This document shows, piece by piece, positions 9,048 through 17,869 of a stretch of DNA of 64,000 bases. Source of the DNA: Rivularia sp034931125 (GTDB taxonomy: Bacteria; Cyanobacteriota; Cyanobacteriia; Cyanobacteriales; Nostocaceae). The translations under genes and the position numbers were made by a program. The notes under the pieces are model-generated. The model was not told where the DNA came from, made no database searches, and saw nothing but the letters and a program-made list of their open reading frames with translations. Location: positions 50,715-114,714 of the forward strand of contig NZ_JAYGHM010000018.1 of NCBI RefSeq assembly GCF_034931125.1, read 5' to 3'. Numbering within the stretch: position 1 is the first letter of the stretch; every line of letters starts with the position of its first letter.

Positions 9048-9692
9048 ATGACTGTAGCTAAAACTTCTGCTCGCGAACTTTTACGAGCTGCTTATGACAA
9101 CCGTTACACTTGGGACAAAAATTTCCCCGGTTATACAGCAGATGTAACTTATAAATATGAAGGTAAAGAATTTAAAGGAAAAGTCCGCGTTAACCCCGAT
9201 TTGAAAGCGGAAGTTTTTGACATAGAAGACGAACAAGCCAAAGAAGCAATTAATAATCAGCTATGGGAAGTTGCTATTCACCGCATTAGACGCGAATTTG
9301 AAGACTCCCACAAAGACAATACTTTTAGTGAAGGTGATACCGACGAATCCGGTGCAGTGGAAGTTTTAGTTGGTGGTAAGGCTTCTGGTGATAAATACAA
9401 AATTCGCGATCGCGAAGTAGTTCTCGTTCACCGTCACATCCACGGTGTAGTAGTTACAATCAACACCTTCAGCACCCACGACACCGGCGCAGGCTACCTA
9501 GCTCATCGCTATGATTCGGTATACCACGATCCGAAAACAGGCGAACAAAAAGGTGGTAAAAGCGAATTTGACGACAAATACGAAAAAGTTGGCGATTATT
9601 TCATCATTAACGAACGCACAATCACCACTGAAGTAGAAGGAAAACCCAAGCCCATGCAGTTTATCTTTTCTAATATTCAGATGCTAGGTTAA
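9048..9692 (+). CDS. DUF3386 family protein
   Basis: Conserved cyanobacterial protein of 214 residues, recognised by the opening AKTSARELLRAAYDNRYTWD, then FPGYTADVTYKYEGKEFKGK, and HRHIHGVVVTINTFSTHDTG in the second half. No signal peptide or membrane segment is seen, so it is probably cytoplasmic. It is rich in charged residues and predicted beta structure. The function is unknown; I know of no defined activity. TAGGAG about 8 bases before the ATG is a good ribosome binding site. The gene is single. Confidence 0.85.
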   Translation: MTVAKTSARELLRAAYDNRYTWDKNFPGYTADVTYKYEGKEFKGKVRVNPDLKAEVFDIEDEQAKEAINNQLWEVAIHRIRREFEDSHKDNTFSEGDTDESGAVEVLVGGKASGDKYKIRDREVVLVHRHIHGVVVTINTFSTHDTGAGYLAHRYDSVYHDPKTGEQKGGKSEFDDKYEKVGDYFIINERTITTEVEGKPKPMQFIFSNIQMLG

Positions 9693-9839
9693 TTGCGGAA
9701 GGGAATAGGGAATGGGGAGATGAGGGATGGGGAGACAAGGAGACAAGGAGAAATTAATTAACAATATTAATTGTTAATTCCTCACTCTTAACTCCTAACT
9801 CTTTCAATTACCAATTACCCATCCCCCATCTCCAATTCC
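9693..9839. repeat. Purine-rich and TAACTCC-type short tandem repeat spacer
   Basis: Starts after the stop codon with GGGAATGGGGAGATGAGGG-like units and ends with the reverse type (CCCATCCCCCATCTCC), with TTAACTCCTAACTC in the middle. Similar filler lies at about 39150-39220, 45511-45560 and 50290-50410. Such STRR sequences are common in filamentous cyanobacteria. The two halves could pair as a long imperfect hairpin between the convergent genes. Confidence 0.7.
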
Positions 9840-10229
9840 CTACTTTTGTAATTTCTGAACATTATCTTCCCAATTTCGACCGTCAAAAGGTACTATTTCA
9901 AACTGAGATATTACATCACCATCAAGACAGCGTAGATTGACATCAATACAGTCGGGATGACTGCGAGGAATATAAAAAGAATGAATTCCGCAGTTTTTAC
10001 AAAATTTGTGTTTTGCTACACCAGTATTAAACGTGTAGGTCGTTAAATTATCTTCACCTTTTAATAAGGTAAACCGATCTTGCGGCACTATTAAATGTAT
10101 AAAACCTTTCTTGGTACAAATTGAACAATTGCAGTCGTCAGCTTTGCGCTCGCGAACTACAACCTGAAAACGCACCGCTCCACAATGACATCCACCTTCG
10201 TAAGTTATTGATTCCTCGATATTTGCCAT
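9840..10229 (-). CDS. GFA/CENP-V domain protein
   Basis: Small zinc-binding protein (129 residues) of the glutathione-dependent formaldehyde-activating (GFA) family. Zinc ligands are visible as YEGGCHCGAVRF, DCNCSICTKKG and FCKNCGIHSF, the full set for the two-zinc fold. Only a few members are tested enzymes, so formaldehyde handling should not be assumed. It lies 44 bases downstream of the minus-strand gene at 10274-10552 and is probably co-transcribed with it. Confidence 0.88.
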   Translation of the reverse strand: MANIEESITYEGGCHCGAVRFQVVVRERKADDCNCSICTKKGFIHLIVPQDRFTLLKGEDNLTTYTFNTGVAKHKFCKNCGIHSFYIPRSHPDCIDVNLRCLDGDVISQFEIVPFDGRNWEDNVQKLQK

Positions 10230-10273
10230 AATTTATTAATTATCAATCTTAGATTCTCAATTCCTAACTTTTC

Positions 10274-10552
10274 TTACAAATAGTCCTGCAAGAAGTCTAA
10301 CGGTTCATCTTCCCAAGCGGGTTCTGGTACCATCCAGCTTAATGCTTTGTTAATATCTTCTTCTATTTCATCGCTGTCTTTTCTATCAAATAATTCCGCC
10401 AAGATTTTCCAGTCACGCTCGTTGAATTCCACTAAGGGTGGAGCGTGTACTTCTGCTTTTTTCGGCGAATCTATACCGAAGTTTTTTATTGATTCAGGTG
10501 AAATATCGCTTTTCACAAATTCATCGTAAACGTATTTTAAATCGGTATACAC
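10274..10552 (-). CDS. Hypothetical protein, 92 residues
   Basis: Acidic small protein with no motif that I recognise. It opens MYTDLKYVYDEFVKSDIS and ends AWEDEPLDFLQDYL, mostly helical by composition, with no signal or membrane segment. Same strand as, and close to, the GFA gene, which supports it being real. A repeat element (10756-10848) lies in the upstream region. Confidence 0.6.
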   Translation of the reverse strand: MYTDLKYVYDEFVKSDISPESIKNFGIDSPKKAEVHAPPLVEFNERDWKILAELFDRKDSDEIEEDINKALSWMVPEPAWEDEPLDFLQDYL

Positions 10553-10755
10553 TAATCAAAGGTTGGATAGATGAATATCTTATATATTTCATACAACGGC
10601 TAAACATTTTCTGCGACGGGAGCTTTTTGAGAATTTTTGTGCAAGATTTATTCAAAATATATTCAAAATATATATTCTGCATCGGTTAACTTTAACTTAA
10701 ATGCATGATTTTAATAATTTTGATTTTTAAAAATAAATATTTGTTAATTAAATCC

Positions 10756-10848
10756 AGGACTTACGCACGGACAACGTAATTGCAGTCATTGCGACGGTCG
10801 GGAAGCAATCCCAAACCATTGGGAATTCGTAACAAATGCGTAAGTCCT
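10756..10848. mobile_element. MITE-like element with 12-bp terminal inverted repeats
   Basis: AGGACTTACGCA (10756-10767) and TGCGTAAGTCCT (10837-10848) are perfect inverted repeats around 69 bases that include GTCATTGCGAC and GGAAGCAATC. A second copy lies at 61115-61201, and single ends occur at 8021-8033, 36171-36188 and 59191-59202. No coding capacity; the rest of the 10553-10920 gap holds nothing recognised. No clear target duplication is seen. Confidence 0.75.
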
Positions 10849-10920
10849 AAAATCATGATTAAAATTACCTAAAAAGTATATTGGGTGATGGTTCATCCTA
10901 TCCTACTCAAGGCAATACCC

Positions 10921-11598
10921 TCAACGTTGATGAAAATTTTCTGGAAATTGCTCAATTAATTCCACGTTAAACACTTCAGCAAAACACCTTGCAACGTGAA
11001 TCCTTACTTCCGTGCAGGTAATACCGGGAATCCATTCGGTTAAACTAGCTACAGCTTTATCGGCTATACCGCAAGGCACAATCCGCTCAAAGCCTTTCAT
11101 GTCAGGACAAACGTTTAATGAAAATCCGTGCATGGTAATCCAGCGACTTACTTTTATACCAATTGCTGCGACCTTACGACCTTCAACCCATACACCAGTG
11201 AGTGATGGTATACGTTCTCCTGACAATTTGTAAACTGCTAAGACGCGAATTAATACTTCTTCTAGTTGACGTAAATACCAATGTAGGTCTTGACGATGAC
11301 GCTGTAAATTTAAAATCGGATACCCTACCAGTTGTCCGGGACAATGATACGTTACCTCACCACCTCGCTCAATTCGATGCACTTCATAGGTATTTTTCTC
11401 AGGATCGAATTTGAGAAATTCGCTACTTGCTCCTCGTCCTAAAGTGTATACGGGAAGATGTTCTAACAATATCAACACATCATCTAAACTTGGGTCTTTA
11501 ATCCGCTGACCAACAAGTTCTTTTTGCCACATCCATCCATCTAAATATGGCATTACTACTTGGTTATATAACGAACATCGGTTATTTGTGGCAGACAT
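10921..11598 (-). CDS. lipB: Octanoyltransferase (lipoate biosynthesis)
   Basis: LipB moves octanoyl from acyl carrier protein to the lipoyl domains of 2-oxoacid dehydrogenases and the glycine cleavage H protein, the first step of lipoate synthesis. Signatures: TLGRGASSEFL, RIERGGEVTYHCPGQLVGYP, the catalytic lysine region GRKVAAIGIKVSRWITMHGF, and the catalytic cysteine in IVPCGI. The glycine of the usual HGPGQ is Cys here, which I recall from other cyanobacteria. The frame opens at TTG 11640, but ATG 11598 gives 225 residues, the normal length, and is preferred. It is a single gene; lipA is not in the window. Confidence 0.93.
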   Translation of the reverse strand: MSATNNRCSLYNQVVMPYLDGWMWQKELVGQRIKDPSLDDVLILLEHLPVYTLGRGASSEFLKFDPEKNTYEVHRIERGGEVTYHCPGQLVGYPILNLQRHRQDLHWYLRQLEEVLIRVLAVYKLSGERIPSLTGVWVEGRKVAAIGIKVSRWITMHGFSLNVCPDMKGFERIVPCGIADKAVASLTEWIPGITCTEVRIHVARCFAEVFNVELIEQFPENFHQR

Positions 11599-12033
11599 AC
11601 TATAAAAACTAGTAAAAGGCAAGAAGTGTAAGACACTCAATGTGTTTCAAGTTACCGCGATTGAATAAACAAATGTCAAGCAATGCAAAGGATTTTAAAG
11701 GAAAGTCACATAAAGCAGTTTTGTGAAAAATGAAGTGTTAAGTTGAATATATAACTCAGTTGTGTGGGGAGGAGTTCTCTACGGGCGATCGCCATTACGT
11801 CTTCTTAAAAGCCAAAGTGCTATCATGCGAATGGTATCTAGCTAATTTTTTAATTGATTAGGAGTTAATTCAATTGGAGTTTAGCTTAAATATGAGAAAC
11901 TTTCGCATTAAGAAAGAACCTAAAAATAGTGTAAACGTTTCAGAACGTAATGAAAACGGTAGTTGTGACACTTACCGTAGCTTTTTGTTCAAATTTTCTT
12001 CATACCAAATAAGTATTCGAGCGGGAGAGTTTT
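11599..12033 (+). promoter_or_regulatory. Upstream region of lrtA/hpf
   Basis: About 430 bases between the divergent lipB and lrtA genes. In other cyanobacteria lrtA has a long 5' untranslated leader that governs light-dark dependent transcript level and stability, so a leader here is expected but not shown. A 63-codon frame at 11874-12065 runs into the lrtA start and is considered chance. GAGCGGGAGAG precedes the lrtA ATG. Confidence 0.4.
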
Positions 12034-12693
12034 ATGAAGCTTGTCATCCACGGCAAAAATATTGAAATCACGGATGCGATTCGGGAATACGTGCATCAGA
12101 AGATAGAAAAAGCCGCAAGTCATTTTCAGCATATAACTAACGAGGTGGATGTGCATTTGAGCGTGGCTAGAAATCCTAGGGTTACTCCAAATCAGACAGC
12201 CGAAGTAACAATTTATGCTAACGGTAACGTGATTCGCGCCGAGGAAAGCAGCGAGAGTTTATATGCGAGCATCGATCTAGTTGCAAATAAAATTGCCCGT
12301 CAACTACGAAAATACAAGGAACGACGACGCGATTTAACTATTCACGCTGACGACAAAAACATTATTGAAGAAGTAGTTCCAGATTCATTAGTCACAGATT
12401 TAATTGGCGATCGCACTCCCGAATTACCCGAAGAAGTAGTTCGTACTAAATATTTTGCCATGCCGCCGATGACAACTTCCCAAGCTTTGGAACAATTACG
12501 TATGGTTGGACATGATTTTTATATGTTCCACAACAGCGAAACAAACGAGATTAACGTAATTTACGAACGCAACCACGGCGGTTACGGTGTAATTTTACCG
12601 CGTAACAACGGTTATTCCAATGGGAACGGAAATGGTAACGGTAAAGCTCAAGGTAACTTCACGATGCCTGTAAAAACAAACTCTAATTACTAA
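12034..12693 (+). CDS. lrtA: Long-form ribosome hibernation promoting factor (LrtA/HPF)
   Basis: Dimerises 70S ribosomes into inactive 100S particles in the dark or in starvation. The N-terminal S30AE domain begins MKLVIHGKNIEITDAIREYV and includes VDVHLSVARNPRV and RKYKERRRDL (to about residue 105). The C-terminal dimerisation domain includes VVRTKYFAMPPMTTSQALEQ and GHDFYMFHNSETNEINVIYE. It ends in an Asn/Gly-rich tail (SNGNGNGNGK), which is low-complexity and dispensable-looking. At 219 residues it is a long-form protein. The transcript ends at a strong hairpin (12761-12797). Confidence 0.93.
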   Translation: MKLVIHGKNIEITDAIREYVHQKIEKAASHFQHITNEVDVHLSVARNPRVTPNQTAEVTIYANGNVIRAEESSESLYASIDLVANKIARQLRKYKERRRDLTIHADDKNIIEEVVPDSLVTDLIGDRTPELPEEVVRTKYFAMPPMTTSQALEQLRMVGHDFYMFHNSETNEINVIYERNHGGYGVILPRNNGYSNGNGNGNGKAQGNFTMPVKTNSNY

Positions 12694-12760
12694 AAATTTA
12701 CCAGTAAGATGCTTGATTTATTGGAGCAATAAAAGCATTAAGTTGAGTATTTAGCTTCTT

Positions 12761-12797
12761 GTGCTTGCGTAAACATAAATTTACGCAGGCACTTTTG
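12761..12797 (+). terminator. Rho-independent terminator of lrtA
   Basis: Stem of 13 pairs, GTGCTTGCGTAAA (12761-12773) with TTTACGCAGGCAC (12780-12792), one G-T pair, 6-base loop, followed by TTTTGT. It lies 68 bases after the lrtA stop. Confidence 0.85.
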
Positions 12798-12836
12798 TAC
12801 AGGAGCATCGCAATTTTGAATAAATACTTTATCCGA

Positions 12837-12962
12837 CACCCGCTTATGGGTGCGGCTACAAAAACAAAGCCCACCTTAGCTTTGCTCCGATACGAGAGTT
12901 ATTAGCCCACGAAGGTGGGCTTTGTAGTATTAGCCCCAGGCTTCTAGCCTGCGGGCTTTTTG
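12837..12962. repeat. Diverged palindromic repeat pair (REP-like)
   Basis: AAAGCCCACCTT (12866-12877) and AAGGTGGGCTTT (12912-12923) are a perfect 12-bp inverted pair, each next to GGCTACA- or TGTAG-type sequence and outer palindromes (CACCCGCTTATGGGTG, and GCCCCAGGCTTCTAGCCTGCGGGC). The arrangement resembles the face-to-face repeats at 46270-46377 and around the transposase at 25349. Confidence 0.65.
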
Positions 12963-13030
12963 CTACATAATTATTTAAAGCATCTATAATGAATTTCATC
13001 TAATAACACTGATATGCAGCACGTATAAAA

Positions 13031-14191
13031 ATGAATACAATTGCTCCTAATGTGTCTCAAACAATTAATCGCTTGAGTTCATTGGACGTTTTTCGCGGTA
13101 TAACGATCGCCCTGATGATACTTGTAAATATGGCGAGTATTGCCGATAATGTCTATCCCCCGCTACTTCATGCTGAATGGAATGGTTGGACGGTAACAGA
13201 TTTTGTGTTTCCGTTCTTCCTGTTTATTATCGGTGTAGCAATGGCTTTCTCGCTATCAAAATACACTGAAGGCAATAAGCCAAATGCGGCTTTGGGACGT
13301 ATTTTTCGCCGCGCTGTGATTCTTTTTGCTTTGGGTTTATTTCTCAACGGCTTTTGGAATCAAGGTATTTGGACTTTTGGTTTAAGTACTATCCGCATTA
13401 TGGGTGTACTGCAACGTATCAGTCTTGCTTACTTGTTCGCTGCTTTGATAGTCCTTTTTCTACCGCGTAAAGCACAATGGATAGTTGCGGGAATATTGCT
13501 TGTTGCTTACTGGTTAACCATGATGTACGTACCTGTTCCCAATTACGGAGCGGGGGAATTAACCGCAGTTGGTAACTTTGGTGCTTATATTGATCGCTTA
13601 ATTATTCCCAAAGCGCATTTATATAAAGGGGATGGTTTCAATTTTATGGGAGATCCAGAAGGATTATTTAGTACTATTCCATCTGTTGTGAGTGTTTTGG
13701 CTGGTTATTTCACCGGAAATTTGCTCAAAAATAGTAAGGTAAATTCCTCTACGAGCATGGATTTAGTGTTATTTGGTTTAACCTGCTTAGTAATCGGTGG
13801 AACATGGGACATCTTTTTCCCGATTAATAAAAAACTGTGGACGAGTTCCTATGTAATTTTTACGGCTGGTTGGGCTTTATTGCTGCTTGCGGGTTGTTAC
13901 GAACTAATTGAAGTGCGAAAAATTCGCCGTTGGGCTAAACCTTTTGAAGTGATGGGATTGAACGCGATTGCAATTTTTATGGCTTCGATTATTTTAATCA
14001 AAGTCTTGGTTAAAACTAAAGTTGGTGTAGGAGCAGAAGCACCCATGACTTACACCTGGATTTACGAAAATATCTTTGCTTCATGGGCTGGTAAATTCAA
14101 CGGTTCGTTACTTTTTGCTTTTGTTACCGTACTGTTATGGTTAGCGGTTGCTTATATTATGTACCGTCAGCGCTGGTTTATTAAAGTTTGA
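13031..14191 (+). CDS. HGSNAT-like membrane acyltransferase (DUF5009/COG4299)
   Basis: Polytopic membrane protein (386 residues, about ten hydrophobic segments) related to heparan-alpha-glucosaminide N-acetyltransferase and bacterial NagX-type proteins. The family signature is at the N terminus: RLSSLDVFRGITIALMILVN, then HAEWNGWTVTDFVFPFFLFI with the histidine proposed to carry the acetyl group, and IRIMGVLQRISLAYLFA. It is likely to transfer acyl groups from cytoplasmic acetyl-CoA to an extracytoplasmic sugar; the substrate is unknown. There is no clear ribosome binding site. It stands alone downstream of a repeat. Confidence 0.85.
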   Translation: MNTIAPNVSQTINRLSSLDVFRGITIALMILVNMASIADNVYPPLLHAEWNGWTVTDFVFPFFLFIIGVAMAFSLSKYTEGNKPNAALGRIFRRAVILFALGLFLNGFWNQGIWTFGLSTIRIMGVLQRISLAYLFAALIVLFLPRKAQWIVAGILLVAYWLTMMYVPVPNYGAGELTAVGNFGAYIDRLIIPKAHLYKGDGFNFMGDPEGLFSTIPSVVSVLAGYFTGNLLKNSKVNSSTSMDLVLFGLTCLVIGGTWDIFFPINKKLWTSSYVIFTAGWALLLLAGCYELIEVRKIRRWAKPFEVMGLNAIAIFMASIILIKVLVKTKVGVGAEAPMTYTWIYENIFASWAGKFNGSLLFAFVTVLLWLAVAYIMYRQRWFIKV

Positions 14192-14314
14192 ATGAGTTAA
14201 AAGTTAAAAGTTGAGAATTAGGAATTAAAATTCTCTAATTCTGTGAAACTTGTTCATATTTAAATTAATTTGGGAACTATAAAAATACGAGAATTTTCCC
14301 AAATATGTGAATTA

Positions 14315-14548
14315 ATGAATAAGAACAATCAACCCAAGCAAAAAAATGATAATCGCACTCAATTTATCGCTCGTTTTGGCTGCGGTTTTATCTTTGGCAT
14401 TTTCTTGGCGATCGGTTTAGGATTTGTAGTTGATGCTCAAACATTTGCTGGTTTATTGGGGATAATAGTTATAGTAGCAGTAGTATGTGGTTTATTATCT
14501 GCGGCTTTTGGTGACAAGTTTTGGCTGTTATTTCGTTTTTGGTTATAA
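14315..14548 (+). CDS. Small two-helix membrane protein
   Basis: 77 residues from ATG 14315 (an in-frame TTG at 14270 is less likely). A hydrophilic N terminus (MNKNNQPKQKNDNRTQ) is followed by two membrane segments, one glycine-rich (GCGFIFGIFLAIGLGFVV). No family is recognised with certainty, but the pattern resembles small cyanobacterial membrane proteins of unknown function. It is on the same strand as the acyltransferase and the next small gene. Confidence 0.65.
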   Translation: MNKNNQPKQKNDNRTQFIARFGCGFIFGIFLAIGLGFVVDAQTFAGLLGIIVIVAVVCGLLSAAFGDKFWLLFRFWL

Positions 14549-14710
14549 TCTTGATTTTAAATTCTAATTAAACTGCCTTAATTTAAAATTTTTGTCCTAA
14601 ATTTGGTTATTTAGGATAATAACTAAATAAACTATTAATCTAAAGTTACCAACTCAAATTTAATCTTAAAACAGGTTTATAGTTAAAGAGAAAAACATAG
14701 AAGCATCACA

Positions 14711-14941
14711 ATGTCTCTAGAACCTTGTAAAGTTTGCGGTGTTCTTAACAGTAGTGAAGAAGAAATTTGTCTTAGCTGCGGTTATCCTACAAAGGGACGC
14801 AAACGACCTGTAATATTTCAAATTGCCGCGATTATTCTAGTTTTAGCTTTTCTTGTACCTTTAATTGCTACTTTAATAAATTTGATGAAACCGCAGCAAA
14901 AACCACAGCCATCAACTACTACAAAAACATCCCTCAAATAA
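14711..14941 (+). CDS. Small zinc-ribbon membrane protein
   Basis: 76 residues. The N-terminal zinc ribbon has two CxxC knuckles (EPCKVCGVLNSSEEE and CLSCGYPTKG), followed by one membrane helix (about 35-58) and a Lys/Gln/Pro/Thr-rich tail. Probably the ribbon is cytoplasmic and the tail outside. The function is unknown. A short palindromic repeat follows the stop. Confidence 0.7.
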   Translation: MSLEPCKVCGVLNSSEEEICLSCGYPTKGRKRPVIFQIAAIILVLAFLVPLIATLINLMKPQQKPQPSTTTKTSLK

Positions 14942-14948
14942 ATTGTAA

Positions 14949-15006
14949 GGTGTGTTAAACGCAAGACTGTCACTTGAACCGATAGCTTTGATACGTTTAA
15001 CGCACC
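14949..15006. repeat. GGTGTGTTAAACG inverted repeat
   Basis: GGTGTGTTAAACG (14949-14961) pairs with CGTTTAACGCACC (14994-15006) with one mismatch. Related GGTGYG...CGCACC hairpins occur at 57171-57283 and 59224-59281. It may serve as a terminator for the gene before it. Confidence 0.6.
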
Positions 15007-15106
15007 ATGCAAGATTGGTGCATCGAAAAAAAATATTGATACAAACTAAAACACTGGGAGACGTTGCTTTCTTTGTATCACCATTAATCTCAACATATTT
15101 TTGAAA

Positions 15107-16153
15107 TTAAAATGACTGGATAGAAACTGGTATTTCAATTTCAACTTCATTAGCATTCAAAGCATCAAGAGTATCCCAAATTTGCTGCAACATCGGCTGT
15201 AAACCCTCACCAGTCACCGCCGAAATAATGAAAACTGGCGCGTAGGAAAGATGATTTAACTCCATTGCTAATGCTTCTAAATCCACACTTTCTTTGTCTA
15301 CAGCATCAATTTTATTCAATGCAACAATTTGCGTTTTTTCTCGCAATTTCCGCCCATATGACTGTAATTCCTGCATAATCGTTTTATATTCGCCAACTAC
15401 GTTTTCGCTAGTGGCATCAATGACGTGGAGCAATACACGGGTACGCTCGATGTGACGCAGGAAATCATGTCCCAATCCTGCACCAAGGGAAGCACCTTCA
15501 ATTAATCCGGGAATATCCGCAAAAACCGTTCCGTCTCCGGTAGGTTTCCGAACTACTCCTAAGTTCGGGATTAAGGTAGTAAAAGGATAATCGGCAATTT
15601 TGGGACGTGCTGCCGATAAAGCTGAAATTAAAGTAGATTTACCAGCATTTGGTAATCCAATAATTCCGACTTCTGCTAACAGCTTTAACTCTAGACGTAA
15701 GGTTTTAATTTCTCCATCCATCCCCGGTAAAGCGAATTCGGGAGCGCGATTGCGGTTACTCAAAAAACACTTATTTCCTAATCCACCCTTACCACCTTCT
15801 GCAACTATTAAAGTTTGTTCGGGTTTAGTTAAATCGCCAATTAATTCGTCAGTTTCACCATTATAAACAGCAGTACCACAAGGAACTTCAATTAATAAAT
15901 CATCTCCAGATGAGCCGGTACAATTTTTCGGCCCACCGCGAGAACCGTTTTGCGCTACAAAACGACGCTTGTATCTAAAGTCCAGTAGAGTCTGTAAATT
16001 TGGAGAAGCAACCAAAATCACCGAACCACCGCGTCCTCCATTTCCTCCCGAAGGACCGCCAGCAGGTACGTACTTTTCCCGACGAAAAGCAACCATACCA
16101 TCGCCACCTTTACCTGCTTCTACTTCAATTTTTGCTTGGTCGATAAATTGCAT
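15107..16153 (-). CDS. obgE: Obg/CgtA family GTPase
   Basis: Essential GTPase tied to late 50S ribosome assembly and stress signalling; cytoplasmic and ribosome-bound. The glycine-rich Obg fold opens MQFIDQAKIEVEAGKGGDGM and contains GGPSGGNGGRGG (to about 158). The G domain follows with GLPNAGKSTLISALS (G1), DIPGLIEGASLGAG (G3) and NKIDAVD (G4). ATG 16153 gives 348 residues. An upstream in-frame ATG adds an MPHAPFPFF-type tail encoded by short repeat DNA and is rejected. Confidence 0.96.
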   Translation of the reverse strand: MQFIDQAKIEVEAGKGGDGMVAFRREKYVPAGGPSGGNGGRGGSVILVASPNLQTLLDFRYKRRFVAQNGSRGGPKNCTGSSGDDLLIEVPCGTAVYNGETDELIGDLTKPEQTLIVAEGGKGGLGNKCFLSNRNRAPEFALPGMDGEIKTLRLELKLLAEVGIIGLPNAGKSTLISALSAARPKIADYPFTTLIPNLGVVRKPTGDGTVFADIPGLIEGASLGAGLGHDFLRHIERTRVLLHVIDATSENVVGEYKTIMQELQSYGRKLREKTQIVALNKIDAVDKESVDLEALAMELNHLSYAPVFIISAVTGEGLQPMLQQIWDTLDALNANEVEIEIPVSIQSF

Positions 16154-16406
16154 AATTATAAAAAATGGGAATGGGGCATGGGGCATGGGGTATTGGTTTT
16201 ACCAATTACTGACCACTAAACTATTCCTAATAGCCCACTATATAGAAGAAATAATATTATCACTATTTGAAAGTCAAACCAGCATAATTAAACATAGAAT
16301 GTTGATGACAAAGAAATAGTAAATATCACTTTTCCCTTCTAGTTCCAACATAGCAATTATTAAGATTTTTAGCTTGAAAGCGGTCTAAATCAAAACTTAC
16401 GCAAAG

Positions 16407-16426
16407 CCCCCCAATTTATCGGGGGG
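16407..16426. repeat. CCCCCC/GGGGGG hairpin in the obgE-TerB gap
   Basis: CCCCCC AATTTATC GGGGGG, followed by TTGGGGGGAT, in the 378-base gap between the two minus-strand genes. This motif is a common dispersed cyanobacterial hairpin and could terminate the TerB-like transcript read from the minus strand. ATGGGGCATGGGGTAT filler lies next to the obgE start. No gene was seen in the gap. Confidence 0.5.
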
Positions 16427-16531
16427 TTGGGGGGATCTGTATGTTTGGAACACTATATTTGCCGTTGTCCGTGGGTAAGTCCGATAAATTCCTTTCTCCG
16501 ATCCCCAATGCCCTATTCTATTTCAAACAAA

Positions 16532-17221
16532 CTAAATATATTCCGAAATATCCTCCTCGCAATCATCTGCTAAATAGGACAAAGCACGGAAGCGCAAGCT
16601 TACGAGTTGTTCGTATAGCGGATTTATTTTGCACAAGGGAGGAATATGTATGACTTTGCGCCCAAATAGCTTGACATCCCGCTCAAAAGGACATTGATTC
16701 GGAATCATTTTGCATAAAAAGCGGGCAAGCTTGGGGTCTTGAACGTCCAAACCGTCCAGCCAGTCTCGCAGGGGATTCAAGGCTTCAATTGGCGGCTTTC
16801 CTGGAGGTGTAAGAGGTGAAGCAGCACCTGAAGCGGCTTCTGCTGGTTGAGGATTTTCTAAAGTCTGGCGCAGAGATTCCAGCAGGTTTTTCGGCTCTCC
16901 TAAAGCTTCACACAGTTTCTGTAATAACTCGTCTTCGCTGGGAGAATAGATTCCATCGGCAATGGCTACCATTACGGCAGTTCGTAAGAAGTTTTCTGCA
17001 ACTGGGGTATTTTTACCTAAAATAGTTGCTAATTCTTCTGGCGTTATCGTTTCAAATGACTCTACACTCATCCCAGGAACTAATTCTTCTTGGGCGATCG
17101 CAGTTATTAATTGCTTTTCTTGCTCGTCAAAGTTTCCATCAGCCCAAGCAATAGTCAGCAGCCCACGCAGCCAAGCGGATATTTGCTCGCTGCTGTAGGC
17201 AGATTGAACGGAACTGGTCAT
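16532..17221 (-). CDS. TerB-like protein with C-terminal Mo-nitrogenase-C-type domain
   Basis: 229 residues in two parts. The N-terminal helical half resembles TerB (AWLRGLLTIAWADGNFDEQE and VMVAIADGIYSPSEDELLQK, two acidic motifs that bind metal in that fold). After a Pro/Ala linker (about 120-145), the C-terminal 80 residues (NPLRDWLDGLDVQDPKLARF, MIPNQCPFERDVKLFG, IPPLCKINPLYEQLV, ending DDCEEDISEYI) match my memory of the 'Mo-dependent nitrogenase C-terminus' family. That name is historical, and many members have no link to nitrogenase. Three conserved Cys could bind metal. The function is unknown. Confidence 0.75.
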   Translation of the reverse strand: MTSSVQSAYSSEQISAWLRGLLTIAWADGNFDEQEKQLITAIAQEELVPGMSVESFETITPEELATILGKNTPVAENFLRTAVMVAIADGIYSPSEDELLQKLCEALGEPKNLLESLRQTLENPQPAEAASGAASPLTPPGKPPIEALNPLRDWLDGLDVQDPKLARFLCKMIPNQCPFERDVKLFGRKVIHIPPLCKINPLYEQLVSLRFRALSYLADDCEEDISEYI

Positions 17222-17530
17222 AACTCACGTCTCTAACTTTCCCAAATACATCCTAACTCGCCGTCTAATTATCTTTCCGATCGCTTAGTGCTAATCAATA
17301 TAAAAAAAGATTTTTGCTTGATATGTACATTGTTATAAGTAGGTTTTGATCGATGCTTTTTTTAGCTCGCGGCATAAGTCTTAGAGCCTTTGTTCATCAT
17401 ATGCAAGCGTTATTTCCGTAGCTACGAAAACCTGCTTTCTCATGCTTAATTCATTATAATGATATTATTGATAATTATTTCTATTTAAGTTTATACAAAA
17501 AAGTTTGCTGTTTTTTTTAGGAGGTGTATT

Positions 17531-17632
17531 GTGATTCAAGTCAACCTTGCTGATATCCAACAAACAGTATTAATTCTCCTTTTGGCAAGACCAGCAGGAC
17601 TTGAACAAGGAAAAATCAATATCAATCGATGA
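17531..17632 (+). pseudogene. N-terminal remnant resembling a class I SAM methyltransferase
   Basis: GTG 17531 follows a strong AGGAGGTG ribosome binding site and encodes only 33 residues (VNLADIQQTVLILLLARPAG is typical). This resembles the start of cyanobacterial LCM-type O-methyltransferases (…VNLTEVQETLLIPLWARA…) as I remember them. The frame stops at 17630, and what follows is not recognisable. The rest of 17222-17869 holds no other gene. An authentic small protein cannot be excluded. Confidence 0.45.
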
Positions 17633-17869
17633 AAACTATGTCATTAAACTTTGACTGGGGCATTTCTGATATCCGCCATCGGAATTAGAATTTTGGTTAT
17701 CTAATCATGGAGGTTATAGCTAGCAAATTTTGAAGCTAAATTTATGCGGCTTTTTTCATTGAGCGATCGTTTACTATTTAAGTATATTCCCTGCTTAGAA
17801 ATAGCGATCGCTTGTCATTATTTCAACTCAATTGACCCACAACTATAATTTTTTACAAAGGAATAAATA

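Noticed and set aside
11874..12065. 63-codon plus-strand frame before lrtA
   Set aside because: Overlaps the lrtA start in another frame and has no coding character; more likely part of the lrtA leader.
16154..16186. Longer N terminus for ObgE
   Set aside because: Made of ATGGGGC repeat DNA; the Obg fold begins at ATG 16153.
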